Counted from the first letter of the stretch, positions 1 to 8,742 are shown. The stretch: 45,742 nt of DNA from Streptomyces rubellomurinus (GCF_000961885.1 NZ_JZKH01000066.1:1-45742), one strand, 5' to 3'. Program-made: numbers and translations. Notes: generated by a model not told the origin, from the letters alone.

Positions 1-1
1 G

Positions 2-820
2 TGGGGCGGCTTCGCCCAGCTGTGCCGCGCCGCCCGCCTCCCGTACCGGGAACTGCCGCTCCCGCTCGGCCCGGACGGCTACCGGCTCCCCCTCGGCCCG
101 CTCCCCCGCCCCACCACCGCCGTGCTGCTCACCAACCCGCACAACCCCTCCGCCCGGGTGTGGACGGCCGACGAGCTGCGCGCGTTCGCCGAGCGGGCGG
201 CGCGGGCCGGCGCCGTGCTGGTCTCGGACGAGGTCCACGGCGACCTCACCCACCCCGACCTCACCGGCCCCGGCCCCGGCCCCGGCCCCGGCCCCGGCCA
301 CGCCCACCCCGTCGCCGTCACCGCCGTCGACCCGGCCCTGCGGCACCGCACCGTCACCCTGAGCTCGGTCGGCAAGACCTTCAACTGCTCCGGCGTGCCC
401 AGCAGTTTCGCCCTCGTCCCGGACCCGCGGCTGCGCACGGCGTTCGCCGAGGAGCTGGCCGGCTACGGCCTCTGGGAGGGCGGCCTGCTGGAGCAGACGA
501 TGCAGCGGGCCGCCCTGGCCGAGGGCGGCCCGTGGCTGGACGCCCTGCTCGCCCACCTCGCCGCCGCCCGCACCCGGCTGACCGGCCTGCTCGGCCCGGC
601 CGTCCGCTCGGCGCCGCAGGCCTCGTACCTGCTCTGGCTGGACGCCGCCGCGCTCGGCCTGCCGCCCGCCGACGCCCGCCGGGCACTGCTGGAGCGCTGC
701 GGCCTGGAGTCGACCGCCGGCACGGAGTTCGGCCCGGGCGGCGCCGGTTCGCTGCGCCTCAACTACGCCCTGCCGGGCCCGCTGCTGGACACCGTCCTGC
801 GCCGGCTGGAAAAGCTCTAG
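2..820 (+). CDS. PLP-dependent C-S lyase / aminotransferase class I/II, MalY/PatB type (5' end outside window)
   Basis: The reading frame is open from base 2, so the N-terminus lies upstream of the window. About 272 codons remain. The fold-type I PLP motifs of the MalY/PatB (cystathionine beta-lyase-like) branch are visible: TNPHNPSAR, the cofactor aspartate in SDEVHGDL, and the Schiff-base lysine in SSVGKTFN (Lys codon 374-376), followed by a C-terminal LRLNYALPG stretch carrying the carboxylate-binding Arg. PatB-type enzymes cleave C-S bonds of cysteine conjugates or act as aminotransferases. The gene lies 240-260 bp upstream of the ergothioneine operon on the same strand. A role as the hercynylcysteine sulfoxide C-S lyase (the EgtE step) is possible but is inference, since mycobacterial EgtE belongs to a different PLP subgroup. 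A (Gly-Pro)5 insertion follows the HGDL motif. Family assignment is fairly sure; substrate is unknown. Confidence 0.85.
   Translation, partial: WGGFAQLCRAARLPYRELPLPLGPDGYRLPLGPLPRPTTAVLLTNPHNPSARVWTADELRAFAERAARAGAVLVSDEVHGDLTHPDLTGPGPGPGPGPGHAHPVAVTAVDPALRHRTVTLSSVGKTFNCSGVPSSFALVPDPRLRTAFAEELAGYGLWEGGLLEQTMQRAALAEGGPWLDALLAHLAAARTRLTGLLGPAVRSAPQASYLLWLDAAALGLPPADARRALLERCGLESTAGTEFGPGGAGSLRLNYALPGPLLDTVLRRLEKL
266..295 (+). repeat. GGCCCC hexanucleotide x5 inside the lyase gene
   Basis: Five exact copies of the 6-bp unit GGCCCC lie in frame and encode (Gly-Pro)5 directly after the conserved HGDL segment. The complementary strand reads GGGGCC x5 and could form G-quadruplexes. Copy-number change would add or remove dipeptides without a frameshift. 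Confidence 0.9.
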
Positions 821-888
821 AGCCCCACCCGTCCCCCCTCCGGCCGTGGGCCGGCCGCGCCGCTCGCGCCCCCCGCACCGAACCTTCC

Positions 889-940
889 CGAAAGCCGCCC
901 GAAAGGCATCCGAAAGCCGCTCGGGATCTCCTCGAGATCC
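889..940. promoter_or_regulatory. Three 11-bp direct repeats plus inverted repeat upstream of egtA
   Basis: Three consecutive 11-bp units start with CGAAAG (889-899, 900-910, 911-921). The first and third match at 10 of 11 positions. They are followed by a 7-bp inverted repeat, GGATCTC/GAGATCC, with a 3-bp spacer (924-940). The rest of the 821-1058 gap holds no convincing ORF. Direct repeats at 11-bp spacing are the known layout of SARP-family operators, so this could be an operator for the egt operon. The inverted repeat could instead end transcription of the upstream lyase gene. I could not place a convincing -10/-35 pair. Confidence 0.45.
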
Positions 941-1070
941 AGCCGAATCACCCGATCGCACCACCTCCGACCTGCGGAAACGAACGTTCACGCGTTCTTT
1001 GCGGAGCGCCCTCGCATGCTCCGTAGCAGACTGGGCAAGGTAGACCGGGCCGCAATTCGTGATCCCGAGG

Positions 1071-2480
1071 ATGGTGAGTCCGGTGATACCCGTCTCCCGC
1101 ACAACTCCCCCGGACCGGCAGAACGCGCAGCCGCCCCCGGCGGGGGTGACGCCGCTCACCGAGTCCGTGGCCCGCAGTCACGTGTCGGGCGTCTGCTTCA
1201 AGATCGGCCCGCCCCGCCTGGTCGGTGTCGAGGTCGAGTGGTTCGTCCACGACGACCGATGTCCGGACCGACCCGTACCCCCCGAACTGGTCCACTCCGC
1301 CCTGGAGTCGCTGCCGCTCGGCGGCCCCGACGGCACCTCGCTCCCCTCCGGTTCGCGCCTCACGCTCGAACCCGGCGGACAGGTCGAGCTCAGCTCCCCG
1401 CCCGCCACCGGCCTCCTGGCCTGCGTCGACGACACCCGACGCGATCTGACCGCCCTGCGGGCCGCCTTCGCGGCGCGGGGCCTGCGACTCACCGGCACCG
1501 GGACGGACCCGCTGGCCCGCCCCCGCCGCATGGTGCTGGACCACCCCCGCTACCTCGCGATGGAGCGGTTCTTCGACTCCGCCGGCCCCTGGGGCCGGAT
1601 CATGATGACCGGCACCGCCTCCGTACAGGTGTGCCTGGACGCGGGCGAGGCGGACGGCCCGCAGGCCCTCGCCCGGCGCTGGCGGCTGGCGCACCTGCTC
1701 GGCCCCGTGCTGGTCGCCGCCTTCGCCAACTCCCCGCTGCTGGACGGCCGCCCGACCGGCCACCGGTCCACCCGGCAGACCGTCTGGTCCCGGATGGACC
1801 CGACCCGCACCCTCGCCCCGGCACCGGACCACGGCGACCCGCGCGAGGCCTGGGCCCAGTACGTGCTGGATGCCCGACTGCTGTGCGTCCAGCGGCCGGA
1901 GGGCCTCCCGTGGACGGCCCCGGCCGGGCTGACCTTCCGCGACTGGATCCACGGCGGCGCCGAACGCCCGCCCACGCTCGACGACTTGGACTACCACCGC
2001 ACAACGCTGTTCCCGCCCGTGCGCCCGCGCGGCCACCTGGAGCTGCGCATGATCGACGCGCAGCCCGGCGATGGCTGGGTCGTCCCCGCCGCGCTGACCA
2101 CCGCCCTGCTGGACGACCCGGTGGCCGCCGACGCCGCGTTCGCCGCCCTGGAACCGCTCGAAGCCGCCGCGACACCGACGACCCCGGGAGCCGCCGCGAC
2201 GCCGGGACGGCCGGGCGGCCCGCGCCCGCCGCGCACCGACGTCTGGCGCCGCGCCGCCACCCTGGCCGTCGCCGACCCCGAGCTGCGCCGCGCCGCGCTC
2301 GCCTGCTTCGCCGCCGCCGACGCCGCCCTGAGCCGCCTGCCCGGCGCCGACCGACTGCGCGCCGCCGTCGCCGAGTTCGCCGAGCGCTACCCCGCGCGGG
2401 GCCGCTGCCCGGCCGACGACCAGCTGGACGCCCTGCGCTCCGGCACCCGCCGCACTCCTGGGAAGGAGCCCGCATCATGA
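1071..2480 (+). CDS. egtA: Glutamate-cysteine ligase EgtA (ergothioneine pathway)
   Basis: The product is about 469 aa and belongs to the GCS2-type glutamate-cysteine ligases. It makes gamma-glutamylcysteine, which EgtB uses as sulfur donor. GVEVEWFV near the N-terminus, LEPGGQVELSS, MTGTASVQVCLDAG, FANSPLLDG and a later ELRMIDAQPGDGW match the conserved ATP/metal/substrate segments of the family. It opens a run of overlapping genes: its TGA overlaps the egtB start as ATGA. The start is uncertain. GTG 1059, ATG 1071, GTG 1074 and GTG 1083 are in frame, and none has a strong Shine-Dalgarno (a GAGG abuts ATG 1071). Assignment rests on both sequence and the egtB/C/D context. Confidence 0.92.
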   Translation: MVSPVIPVSRTTPPDRQNAQPPPAGVTPLTESVARSHVSGVCFKIGPPRLVGVEVEWFVHDDRCPDRPVPPELVHSALESLPLGGPDGTSLPSGSRLTLEPGGQVELSSPPATGLLACVDDTRRDLTALRAAFAARGLRLTGTGTDPLARPRRMVLDHPRYLAMERFFDSAGPWGRIMMTGTASVQVCLDAGEADGPQALARRWRLAHLLGPVLVAAFANSPLLDGRPTGHRSTRQTVWSRMDPTRTLAPAPDHGDPREAWAQYVLDARLLCVQRPEGLPWTAPAGLTFRDWIHGGAERPPTLDDLDYHRTTLFPPVRPRGHLELRMIDAQPGDGWVVPAALTTALLDDPVAADAAFAALEPLEAAATPTTPGAAATPGRPGGPRPPRTDVWRRAATLAVADPELRRAALACFAAADAALSRLPGADRLRAAVAEFAERYPARGRCPADDQLDALRSGTRRTPGKEPAS

Positions 2481-3817
2481 CCGACGTCCGACCCCCCGCC
2501 ACCCCGCCGGACGCCGAAGCGCTACGCGACACCATCGCCGCCGAGCTGCTGGCCGCCCGCGCCCGCACCGCCGCGCTGACCGACTGCGTCGACGACCGCG
2601 ACCTGACCGCCCAGCACTCGCCGCTGATGTCCCCGCTGGTCTGGGACCTGGCGCACATCGGCAACCAGGAGGAGCTCTGGCTGCTGCGCAACGTCGGCGG
2701 CCGCGACCCGATGCACCCGGAGATCGACCCGCTGTACGACGCCTTCCAGCACCCCCGGGCCGAGCGGCCGAGCCTGCCGCTGCTGCCGCCCGCCGAGGCC
2801 CGCGCCTACGCGCACGAGGTGCGCGGCCGGGTGCTGGACCTGCTCGCCGCCAGCCCGCTGGAGGGCGCGCCGCTGCTGGACGCCGGCTTCGCCTTCGGGA
2901 TGATCGCCCAGCACGAGCAGCAGCACGACGAGACGATGCTGATCACCCACCAGCTGCGCCGGGGCGAGCCGGCCCTGGCCGCCCCGCCGCCCCCGCCGGC
3001 GCCGGCCGACGCGGTCACGCTGCCCGCCGAAGTCCTCGTCCCCGCGGGGCCGTTCACGATGGGCACGGACACCGAGCCGTGGGCCCTGGACAACGAGCGC
3101 CCGGCGCACACCGTCGAGCTGCCCGGCTACTTCCTGGACACCGCGCCGGTCACCAACGCCGCCTACCAGCGGTTCATCGACGACGGCGGCTACGACGACC
3201 CGCGCTGGTGGACGCCCGAGGGGTGGGAGCACCGGCTGCGCGCCGAGCTGACCGCCCCGCTGTTCTGGCGCCGCGAGGACGGCCAGTGGCTGCGCCGCCG
3301 CTTCGGCAGCGTGGAGCCCGTCCCACCGAACGAGCCGGTGCTGCACGTCAGTTGGTACGAGGCGGACGCGTACGCCCGGTGGGCCGGGCGGCGGCTGCCG
3401 ACCGAGGCGGAGTGGGAGAAGGCGGCCCGGCACGACCCGGCCACCGGCCGCTCCCGCCGGTACCCGTGGGGCGACGGACCGCCCGGCCCCGAGCAGGCCA
3501 ACCTCGGCCAGCGCCACCTGCGCCCCGCCGAGGCCGGCAGCTACCCGGACGGCCAGTCCCCTTACGGCGTGCGGCAGTTGATGGGCGACGTGTGGGAGTG
3601 GACGGCGAGCGACTTCCGCCCCTACCCGGGCTTCCGGGCCTGGCCGTACCGGGAGTACTCGGAGGTGTTCTTCGGGCCCGAGTACAAGGTGCTGCGCGGC
3701 GGCTGCTTCGCGGTGGCGCCGGTGGCCTGCCGGGGGACGTTCCGCAACTGGGACTACCCGATCCGGCGGCAGATCTTCGCCGGGTTCCGCACCGCCCGCG
3801 ATGCGGAGGGTCGCTGA
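2477..3817 (+). CDS. egtB: Iron(II)-dependent hercynine sulfoxide synthase EgtB
   Basis: 446 aa. The N-terminal DinB-like helical domain contains the facial three-His iron site: His60 in DLAHIGNQE and His146/His150 in QHEQQHDE. The C-terminal half is a formylglycine-generating-enzyme/C-type-lectin-like domain, with FTMGTD, PAHTVELPGYFLD, HVSWYEADAYARWAGRRLPTEAEWEKAA, GDVWEWTASDF and VLRGGCFAV. EgtB joins gamma-glutamylcysteine to hercynine with O2, giving the sulfoxide. The ATG overlaps the egtA stop and follows a GGAAGGAG Shine-Dalgarno (2461-2468). It ends in a TGATG overlap with egtC. Length and domain order are normal for the family. Confidence 0.96.
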   Translation: MTDVRPPATPPDAEALRDTIAAELLAARARTAALTDCVDDRDLTAQHSPLMSPLVWDLAHIGNQEELWLLRNVGGRDPMHPEIDPLYDAFQHPRAERPSLPLLPPAEARAYAHEVRGRVLDLLAASPLEGAPLLDAGFAFGMIAQHEQQHDETMLITHQLRRGEPALAAPPPPPAPADAVTLPAEVLVPAGPFTMGTDTEPWALDNERPAHTVELPGYFLDTAPVTNAAYQRFIDDGGYDDPRWWTPEGWEHRLRAELTAPLFWRREDGQWLRRRFGSVEPVPPNEPVLHVSWYEADAYARWAGRRLPTEAEWEKAARHDPATGRSRRYPWGDGPPGPEQANLGQRHLRPAEAGSYPDGQSPYGVRQLMGDVWEWTASDFRPYPGFRAWPYREYSEVFFGPEYKVLRGGCFAVAPVACRGTFRNWDYPIRRQIFAGFRTARDAEGR

Positions 3818-4566
3818 TGTGCCGCCATCTCGCCTACCTGGGCGAGCCGTTGGCGCCGCAGGAGCTGCTGGTGCTGCCCCCGCACGCGCTGTACCGGCAG
3901 TCGTGGGCGCCCCGGGAGCAGCGGCACGGCACGGTGAACGCGGACGGCTTCGGCCTCGGCTGGTGGGCGGACGGCGACGAGGTCCCGGCCCGCTACCGGC
4001 GCTCCGGGCCGATCTGGGCGGACGCGGCCTTCGCCGACCTCGCCCGGGTCCTGCGCACCCGGTCGCTGGTGGCGGCCGTCCGCTCGGCCACCGAGGGCTG
4101 TGCGGCGGGCGAGGCGGCGGCCGCGCCGTTCGCCGCCGGGCGCTGGCTGTTCAGCCACAACGGCGCGCTGGCGGGCTGGCCGGGCAAGCTGGACGCGCTG
4201 GCGGCGCTGCTGCCGGCGGCCGAGCTGCTGGAGCTGGAGGCGCGCACCGACTCGGCGCTGCTGTGGGCCCTCACCCTGCACCGGCTGCGCGCCGGGGCGG
4301 GCCTCGGCGACGCGCTGGCGGGCACCGTCGCGGACGTCGCGGCGCACACCACCGGCCGGCTGAACCTGCTGCTCGGCGACGGCCGCTCGCTCGCCGCGAC
4401 CGCCTGGGGCGACACCCTGTACCACCGCGCGCTGCCCGGCCTGGGCACCGTGGTGGCCTCCGAGCCGTACGACGACTCCGGGGGCTGGACGCCCGTCCCG
4501 GACGGCTCGCTGCTGCTGGTCGAGGCGGGTGCGGTCACCGTGCACCGGCTCCCGAGCGGCTCCTGA
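3817..4566 (+). CDS. egtC: Gamma-glutamyl hercynylcysteine sulfoxide amidohydrolase EgtC
   Basis: 249 aa, class II glutamine amidotransferase-like Ntn hydrolase. The protein begins Met-Cys-Arg-His, so Cys2 becomes the N-terminal nucleophile after Met removal. HGTVNADGFGLGWW, the FSHNGALAG motif and EARTDSALL are the usual substrate and oxyanion segments. EgtC removes the gamma-glutamyl group from the EgtB product. The ATG overlaps the egtB TGA, indicating translational coupling, and egtD follows after 45 bp. Full length for the family. Confidence 0.96.
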   Translation: MCRHLAYLGEPLAPQELLVLPPHALYRQSWAPREQRHGTVNADGFGLGWWADGDEVPARYRRSGPIWADAAFADLARVLRTRSLVAAVRSATEGCAAGEAAAAPFAAGRWLFSHNGALAGWPGKLDALAALLPAAELLELEARTDSALLWALTLHRLRAGAGLGDALAGTVADVAAHTTGRLNLLLGDGRSLAATAWGDTLYHRALPGLGTVVASEPYDDSGGWTPVPDGSLLLVEAGAVTVHRLPSGS

Positions 4567-4611
4567 ACCAGAACTCTCCCTTCATCTTCTGAACAGAGGA
4601 ACCACCCTGTC

Positions 4612-5595
4612 ATGGACACCTTCGAACTCACCCGACTGCTGCCCGCCGACCACTTCAGCACCGCCCTGCGCCACGACGTGCAGCTCGGCCTGACCTCCCG
4701 GCCCAAGTGGCTGCCGCCGAAGTGGTTCTACGACGCCCGGGGCAGCGAGCTGTTCGAGGAGATCACCCGGCTGCCCGAGTACTACCCGACCCGCGCCGAG
4801 CGGGCCATCCTGACCGCCCGGGCCGGCGAGATCGCCGCCGCCACCGGGGCCCGCACCCTGGTCGAGCTGGGCTCCGGCTCCTCCGAGAAGACCCGCCTGC
4901 TGCTGGACGCGCTGCGCGCCGGCGGGAGCCTGGAGACGTACGTCCCGGTGGACGTCAGCGAGAGCGCGCTGACCGCCGCCGGCACCGCGATCGCCGCCGA
5001 GTACCCGGGCCTCGCGGTGCACGGCGTGCTCGCCGACTTCACCGCCGGGCTCGGCCTGCCCCCGGGCGGCGGCCCGCGCCTGGTCGCCTTCCTCGGCGGC
5101 ACCCTCGGCAACCTGCTGCCCGACGAGCGGGCCGCCTTCCTGCGCGGCCTGCGCGCCGCCCTCGACCCCGGCGACTTCCTGCTGCTCGGCACCGACCTGG
5201 TCAAGGACCCGGCGGTGCTGGTCGCCGCCTACGACGACGGCGCCGGGGTGACGGCCGAGTTCAACCGCAACGTGCTCAACGTGCTCAACCGCGAGCTGGG
5301 CGCCGACTTCGACCCGGATGCCTTCGAGCACGTCGCGCTCTGGGACCGGGAGCAGGAGTGGATCGAGATGCGGCTGCGCGCGCGGCGGGCGCAGACCGTC
5401 AAGATCCCGGCCCTGGACCTGCCGGTGCACTTCGACGCGGGCGAGGAGCTGCGCACCGAGGTGTCGGCGAAGTTCCGCCGGGAGCGGGTGGCGGGGGAGC
5501 TGGCGGCGGCCGGGATGCGGCTGGAGCGCTGGTGGACGGACGAGGAGGGCCGGTTCGGGCTGTCCCTCTCCGCCCCGGCCCGAGCGAACCGGTAG
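4612..5595 (+). CDS. egtD: L-histidine N-alpha-methyltransferase EgtD
   Basis: 327 aa. SAM-dependent trimethylation of histidine to hercynine, the first committed step of ergothioneine synthesis. Visible hallmarks are [16 protein letters not shown], the YYPTRAE segment (about 57-63), the SAM loop [10 protein letters not shown] (85-94) and [12 protein letters not shown], which carries the Asn involved in histidine binding. The CAGAGGA just upstream is a plausible ribosome binding site for the ATG. It is the last gene of egtABCD, and a double hairpin follows. No egtE homologue lies downstream. Confidence 0.96.
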   Translation: MDTFELTRLLPADHFSTALRHDVQLGLTSRPKWLPPKWFYDARGSELFEEITRLPEYYPTRAERAILTARAGEIAAATGARTLVELGSGSSEKTRLLLDALRAGGSLETYVPVDVSESALTAAGTAIAAEYPGLAVHGVLADFTAGLGLPPGGGPRLVAFLGGTLGNLLPDERAAFLRGLRAALDPGDFLLLGTDLVKDPAVLVAAYDDGAGVTAEFNRNVLNVLNRELGADFDPDAFEHVALWDREQEWIEMRLRARRAQTVKIPALDLPVHFDAGEELRTEVSAKFRRERVAGELAAAGMRLERWWTDEEGRFGLSLSAPARANR

Positions 5596-5621
5596 CGGCG
5601 CTGGGAGAGGGGCGCAGCGGC

Positions 5622-5666
5622 GGGCCCTGCCGCAGGGCCCGCCGCGGGGCCGGCCCAGTGGGCCGG
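5622..5666 (+). terminator. Tandem GC-rich hairpins after egtD
   Basis: Two perfect inverted repeats follow the egtD stop: GGGCCCTGC/GCAGGGCCC (5622-5640) and CCGGCCCA/TGGGCCGG (5650-5666). There is no long T-run, as is usual in streptomycetes. Placed 27 bp after the last egt gene they probably end the operon transcript. Confidence 0.6.
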
Positions 5667-5816
5667 TAGCGGCGCCCGGCCCGGAGAGCTCAATTTGCTT
5701 TTTCACCTTACGAATTAGCGAAGTGAGCATTCCGGGCCCCGGCGTACAAGACTTAAACGAATACGGGTTACGATCGCGACGACCGAGCTCAGTGTTGAGT
5801 ACCAGGAGTCAAGATC

Positions 5817-7241
5817 GTGAGCGTCACCCAGAAGTCCTCCGGGGCGGTCGAGGCACCCGCGCCCGGCCGCCTCGGCTTCGTCGTCTTCATCACCGCCGCA
5901 GCGGCCCTCGGCGGCTTCCTGTTCGGCTACGACAGCTCCGTGATCAACGGCGCCGTCTCCGGCATCCAGGGGAAGTTCGACGTCGGCAGCGGCGAAACCG
6001 GCCTGATCGTCTCCTCGGCGCTCCTCGGCTCCGCGCTCGGCGCCGCGCTGGCCGGCCGGTTCGCCGACCGGTACGGCCGCATCAAGGTGATGAAGGCGGG
6101 CGCCCTGCTGTTCGCGGTCAGCGCGGTCGGCTCGATGCTGCCGTTCTCCCCCTGGGACCTGGCCGTCTGGCGCGTCCTGGGCGGCGCGGCCATCGGCATC
6201 GCCTCGGTGATCGCCCCCACCTACATCGCCGAGGTCGCCCCGACCAAGTACCGGGGCCGGCTGGCCTCCTTCCAGCAGGCCGCGATCGTCCTCGGCATCG
6301 CGATCTCCCAGCTGGTCAACTGGCTGCTGGCGAAGGCCGCCGGCGGCGACACCCGCGGGCAGCTGCTCGGCCTGGAGGCCTGGCAGTGGATGCTCGGCAT
6401 CTGCGTGGTCCCGGCCGTGGTCTACTTCGTGCTCGCCTCGGTCATCCCCGAGTCGCCGCGCTTCCTGATCCAGGCCGAGCGCCTGGACGACGCCCGCAAG
6501 GTGCTGGCCGCCGTCGAGGCCGAGGGCGTCGACGCCGACACCCGGATCGCCGAGGTCCAGGCGCTGATCGCCTCCGACCACCGCCCGCGCTTCCGCGACC
6601 TGCTCGGCGGCCGCTTCGGCCTGCTGCCCATCGTCTGGGTCGGCATCGGCCTGTCGGTCTTCCAGCAGCTCGTCGGCATCAACGTGATCTTCTACTACTC
6701 GTCGATCCTGTGGCAGTCGGTCGGCATCGACCAGAGCAACTCGCTGCTGATCAGCTTCATCGGCTCGGTCATCAACATCCTCGGCACCGTGATCGCGATC
6801 CTGCTGGTCGACCGGATCGGCCGCAAGCCGCTCGCCCTGATCGGCTCGGCCGGCATGGCCGTCTCCCTGGCCGCGGCCGGCTGGGCGTTCTCCTCCGCCA
6901 CCGGCAGCGGGGACAACGTCTCGCTGCCCGACCTGCAGGGCACCGTCGCGCTGATCGCCGCCAACGCCTTCGTGCTGTTCTTCGCGATGTCCTGGGGCGT
7001 GGTGGTCTGGGTGATGCTCGGCGAGATGTTCCCCAACCGGATCCGGGCCGCCGCGCTGTCCGTCGCCGCCTCGGCGCAGTGGATCGCCAACTGGGCCATC
7101 ACCGTGTCGTTCCCGTCGCTGTCGCGCTGGAACCTCTCCGCGACGTACCTCGCCTACGCGGCCTTCGCGGCGCTGTCGGCCGTCTTCGTGGCGAAGTACC
7201 TGAAGGAGACCAAGGGCGTCCGCCTGGAGGACATGGGCTGA
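5817..7241 (+). CDS. MFS hexose permease, GlcP-like sugar:H+ symporter
   Basis: 474 aa with about 12 membrane helices. The sugar-porter signatures are present: FLFGYDSSVINGA in helix 1, RFADRYGR and DRIGRKPL loops, the PESPRFLI motif, QQLVGINVIFYYS in helix 7 and a C-terminal KETKG. The sequence resembles the glucose permease GlcP of Streptomyces, which brings glucose across the cytoplasmic membrane with protons; exact substrate is inferred. Start GTG 5817 follows AGGAG at 5804-5808. The 220-bp gap before it contains the egtD terminator and a relatively AT-rich stretch (5690-5775), the likely promoter region. A strong hairpin follows the gene. Confidence 0.9.
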   Translation: MSVTQKSSGAVEAPAPGRLGFVVFITAAAALGGFLFGYDSSVINGAVSGIQGKFDVGSGETGLIVSSALLGSALGAALAGRFADRYGRIKVMKAGALLFAVSAVGSMLPFSPWDLAVWRVLGGAAIGIASVIAPTYIAEVAPTKYRGRLASFQQAAIVLGIAISQLVNWLLAKAAGGDTRGQLLGLEAWQWMLGICVVPAVVYFVLASVIPESPRFLIQAERLDDARKVLAAVEAEGVDADTRIAEVQALIASDHRPRFRDLLGGRFGLLPIVWVGIGLSVFQQLVGINVIFYYSSILWQSVGIDQSNSLLISFIGSVINILGTVIAILLVDRIGRKPLALIGSAGMAVSLAAAGWAFSSATGSGDNVSLPDLQGTVALIAANAFVLFFAMSWGVVVWVMLGEMFPNRIRAAALSVAASAQWIANWAITVSFPSLSRWNLSATYLAYAAFAALSAVFVAKYLKETKGVRLEDMG

Positions 7242-7274
7242 GGCCCGACCGCCGGGCGATCCGATCGTCCGACC

Positions 7275-7321
7275 TTCGGCCCCCGCACCCTAGCGCGACG
7301 AGCGCGGGTACGGGGGCCGAA
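7275..7321 (+). terminator. Long-stem terminator after the sugar permease
   Basis: An 11-bp perfect stem, TTCGGCCCCCG/CGGGGGCCGAA (7275-7285 with 7311-7321), encloses a second paired segment (ACCC..GCGC/GCGC..GGGT). It lies 34 bp past the permease stop and just before the nitric oxide synthase Shine-Dalgarno. Confidence 0.7.
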
Positions 7322-7386
7322 TCGTTCACTCCCTGCGGCGGCCCGGCCACGTCCGGTACTCCTGTTCGCTGTCCGCCAGGAGGGAT

Positions 7387-8697
7387 GTGTCCTTGATCTT
7401 CAACCGGCTCCGCACCCGCAGGCCCGCCGCCGCACCCGGCGCCGGCGGCTGCCCGTACGCCCACACCCACGACGTCCACACCCACGACGTCCACGGCCGC
7501 GACGGCCGCGACGCCTACGGCCAGGCCCCGGCGCGGCCCTGGCCGACCACCGCTCCCCCGACTGCGGCCGCGGCGGCGGCCGCGCAACTGCCGACCGCGC
7601 CACCGCCGTTCACCGACCCCGGCCAAGCGGCCGCGTTCATCCGGCAGTTCCACCACGAGCAGCCGGCCGCGGGCCCGCCCGAGGAGCGGCTGCGGGCCGT
7701 CCTGGACGAGATCGACCGCACCGGCAGCTACCGGCACACCCCCGCCGAACTCGCCTACGGCGCCAAGCTCGCCTGGCGCAACGCCGCCCGCTGCATCGGC
7801 CGGCTCTACTGGCGCAGCCTGGTGGTGCGCGACCTGCGCCACCTGAGCACGGCCGAGGACATCGCCGCCGAGTGCTTCGAACACCTGCGGGTGGCGGGCA
7901 ACGGCGGGCGGATCCGCCCGGTGGTCTCGGTGTTCGCCCCCGACCGGCCGGGCCGCCCGGCCGCGCGGATCCTCAACCAGCAGCTGGTCCGCTACGCCGG
8001 TCACCGGGTCGAGGGCGGGGCCGGCGGGGTGGTCGGCGACCCGGCGGGCGCCGAACTCGCCGCCCGCGCCCGCGAGCTGGGCTGGAAGTGCGCCGAGGAC
8101 CGCTTCGAGGTGCTGCCGCTGCTGGTCCAGGAGCGCCCCGGCGAACGCCCGTCCTGGTTCGAGCTGCCGGACGACAGCGCGCTGGAGGTGCCGCTCGGCC
8201 ACCCCGAGCACGCCTGGTTCGCCGAGCTCGGCCTGCGCTGGTACGCGGTGCCGGCGATCAGCGACATGACGCTGGAGATCGGCGGCGTCCGCTACCCGAC
8301 CGCGCCGTTCAACGGCTGGTACATGGGCACCGAGATCGGCGCCCGCAACCTCGCCGACGCCGACCGCTACGACATGCTCGGCACCGTCGCCGAGCGGCTC
8401 GGCCTGGACACCTCCAGCGACCGCACGCTCTGGCGCGACCGCGCGCTGGTCGAGCTGAACGTCGCGGTGCTGCACTCCTTCCAGGAGGCCGGGGTGACGA
8501 TGGCCGACCACCACACCGAGTCGCAGCGCTTCCTCAAGCACGTCGCGCAGGAGCAGCGGCTCGGCCGGGCCACCCCGGCGGACTGGAGCTGGATCGTGCC
8601 CCCGGTCTCCGGCGGGCTGACGCCGGTGTACCACCGCTACTACGACCCGGTGGACCCGGAGCTGCGGCCGGCCTTCGTGGCGCGCGAGCCCTGGTAG
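7387..8697 (+). CDS. nos: Bacterial nitric oxide synthase oxygenase
   Basis: 436 aa. After a low-complexity N-terminal region the oxygenase domain runs from about residue 74 to the end. The heme-thiolate site is WRNAARCIGR with Cys136. The active-site strand PFNGWYMGTEIGARNL carries the substrate Glu, and DHHTESQRFLKH and WSWIVPPVSGG are the pterin/dimer segments. It oxidises L-arginine to citrulline and NO using electrons from a separate reductase, because no flavin domain is fused. The N-terminal 70 residues are unusual: a GCPYAHTHDVHTHDVHGRD patch rich in His and Asp, then Ala/Pro. Start GTG 7387 follows AGGAGGG (7379-7384 region). No thaxtomin-type genes or reductase are adjacent. Confidence 0.95.
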   Translation: MSLIFNRLRTRRPAAAPGAGGCPYAHTHDVHTHDVHGRDGRDAYGQAPARPWPTTAPPTAAAAAAAQLPTAPPPFTDPGQAAAFIRQFHHEQPAAGPPEERLRAVLDEIDRTGSYRHTPAELAYGAKLAWRNAARCIGRLYWRSLVVRDLRHLSTAEDIAAECFEHLRVAGNGGRIRPVVSVFAPDRPGRPAARILNQQLVRYAGHRVEGGAGGVVGDPAGAELAARARELGWKCAEDRFEVLPLLVQERPGERPSWFELPDDSALEVPLGHPEHAWFAELGLRWYAVPAISDMTLEIGGVRYPTAPFNGWYMGTEIGARNLADADRYDMLGTVAERLGLDTSSDRTLWRDRALVELNVAVLHSFQEAGVTMADHHTESQRFLKHVAQEQRLGRATPADWSWIVPPVSGGLTPVYHRYYDPVDPELRPAFVAREPW

Positions 8698-8742
8698 GGC
8701 GGCCGGCGCACGGCTGCCGGCGCAGGGCTACGGCCACACGCG

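Noticed and set aside
5694..5775. Defined sigma-70-type promoter for the sugar permease
   Set aside because: The region is AT-rich and has a TACGAT hexamer (5769-5774), but no convincing -35 at 16-19 bp, so only the region is mentioned.
7387..8697. Part of a thaxtomin-type biosynthetic cluster
   Set aside because: No non-ribosomal synthetase or nitrating P450 gene in the window; only a lone NOS.
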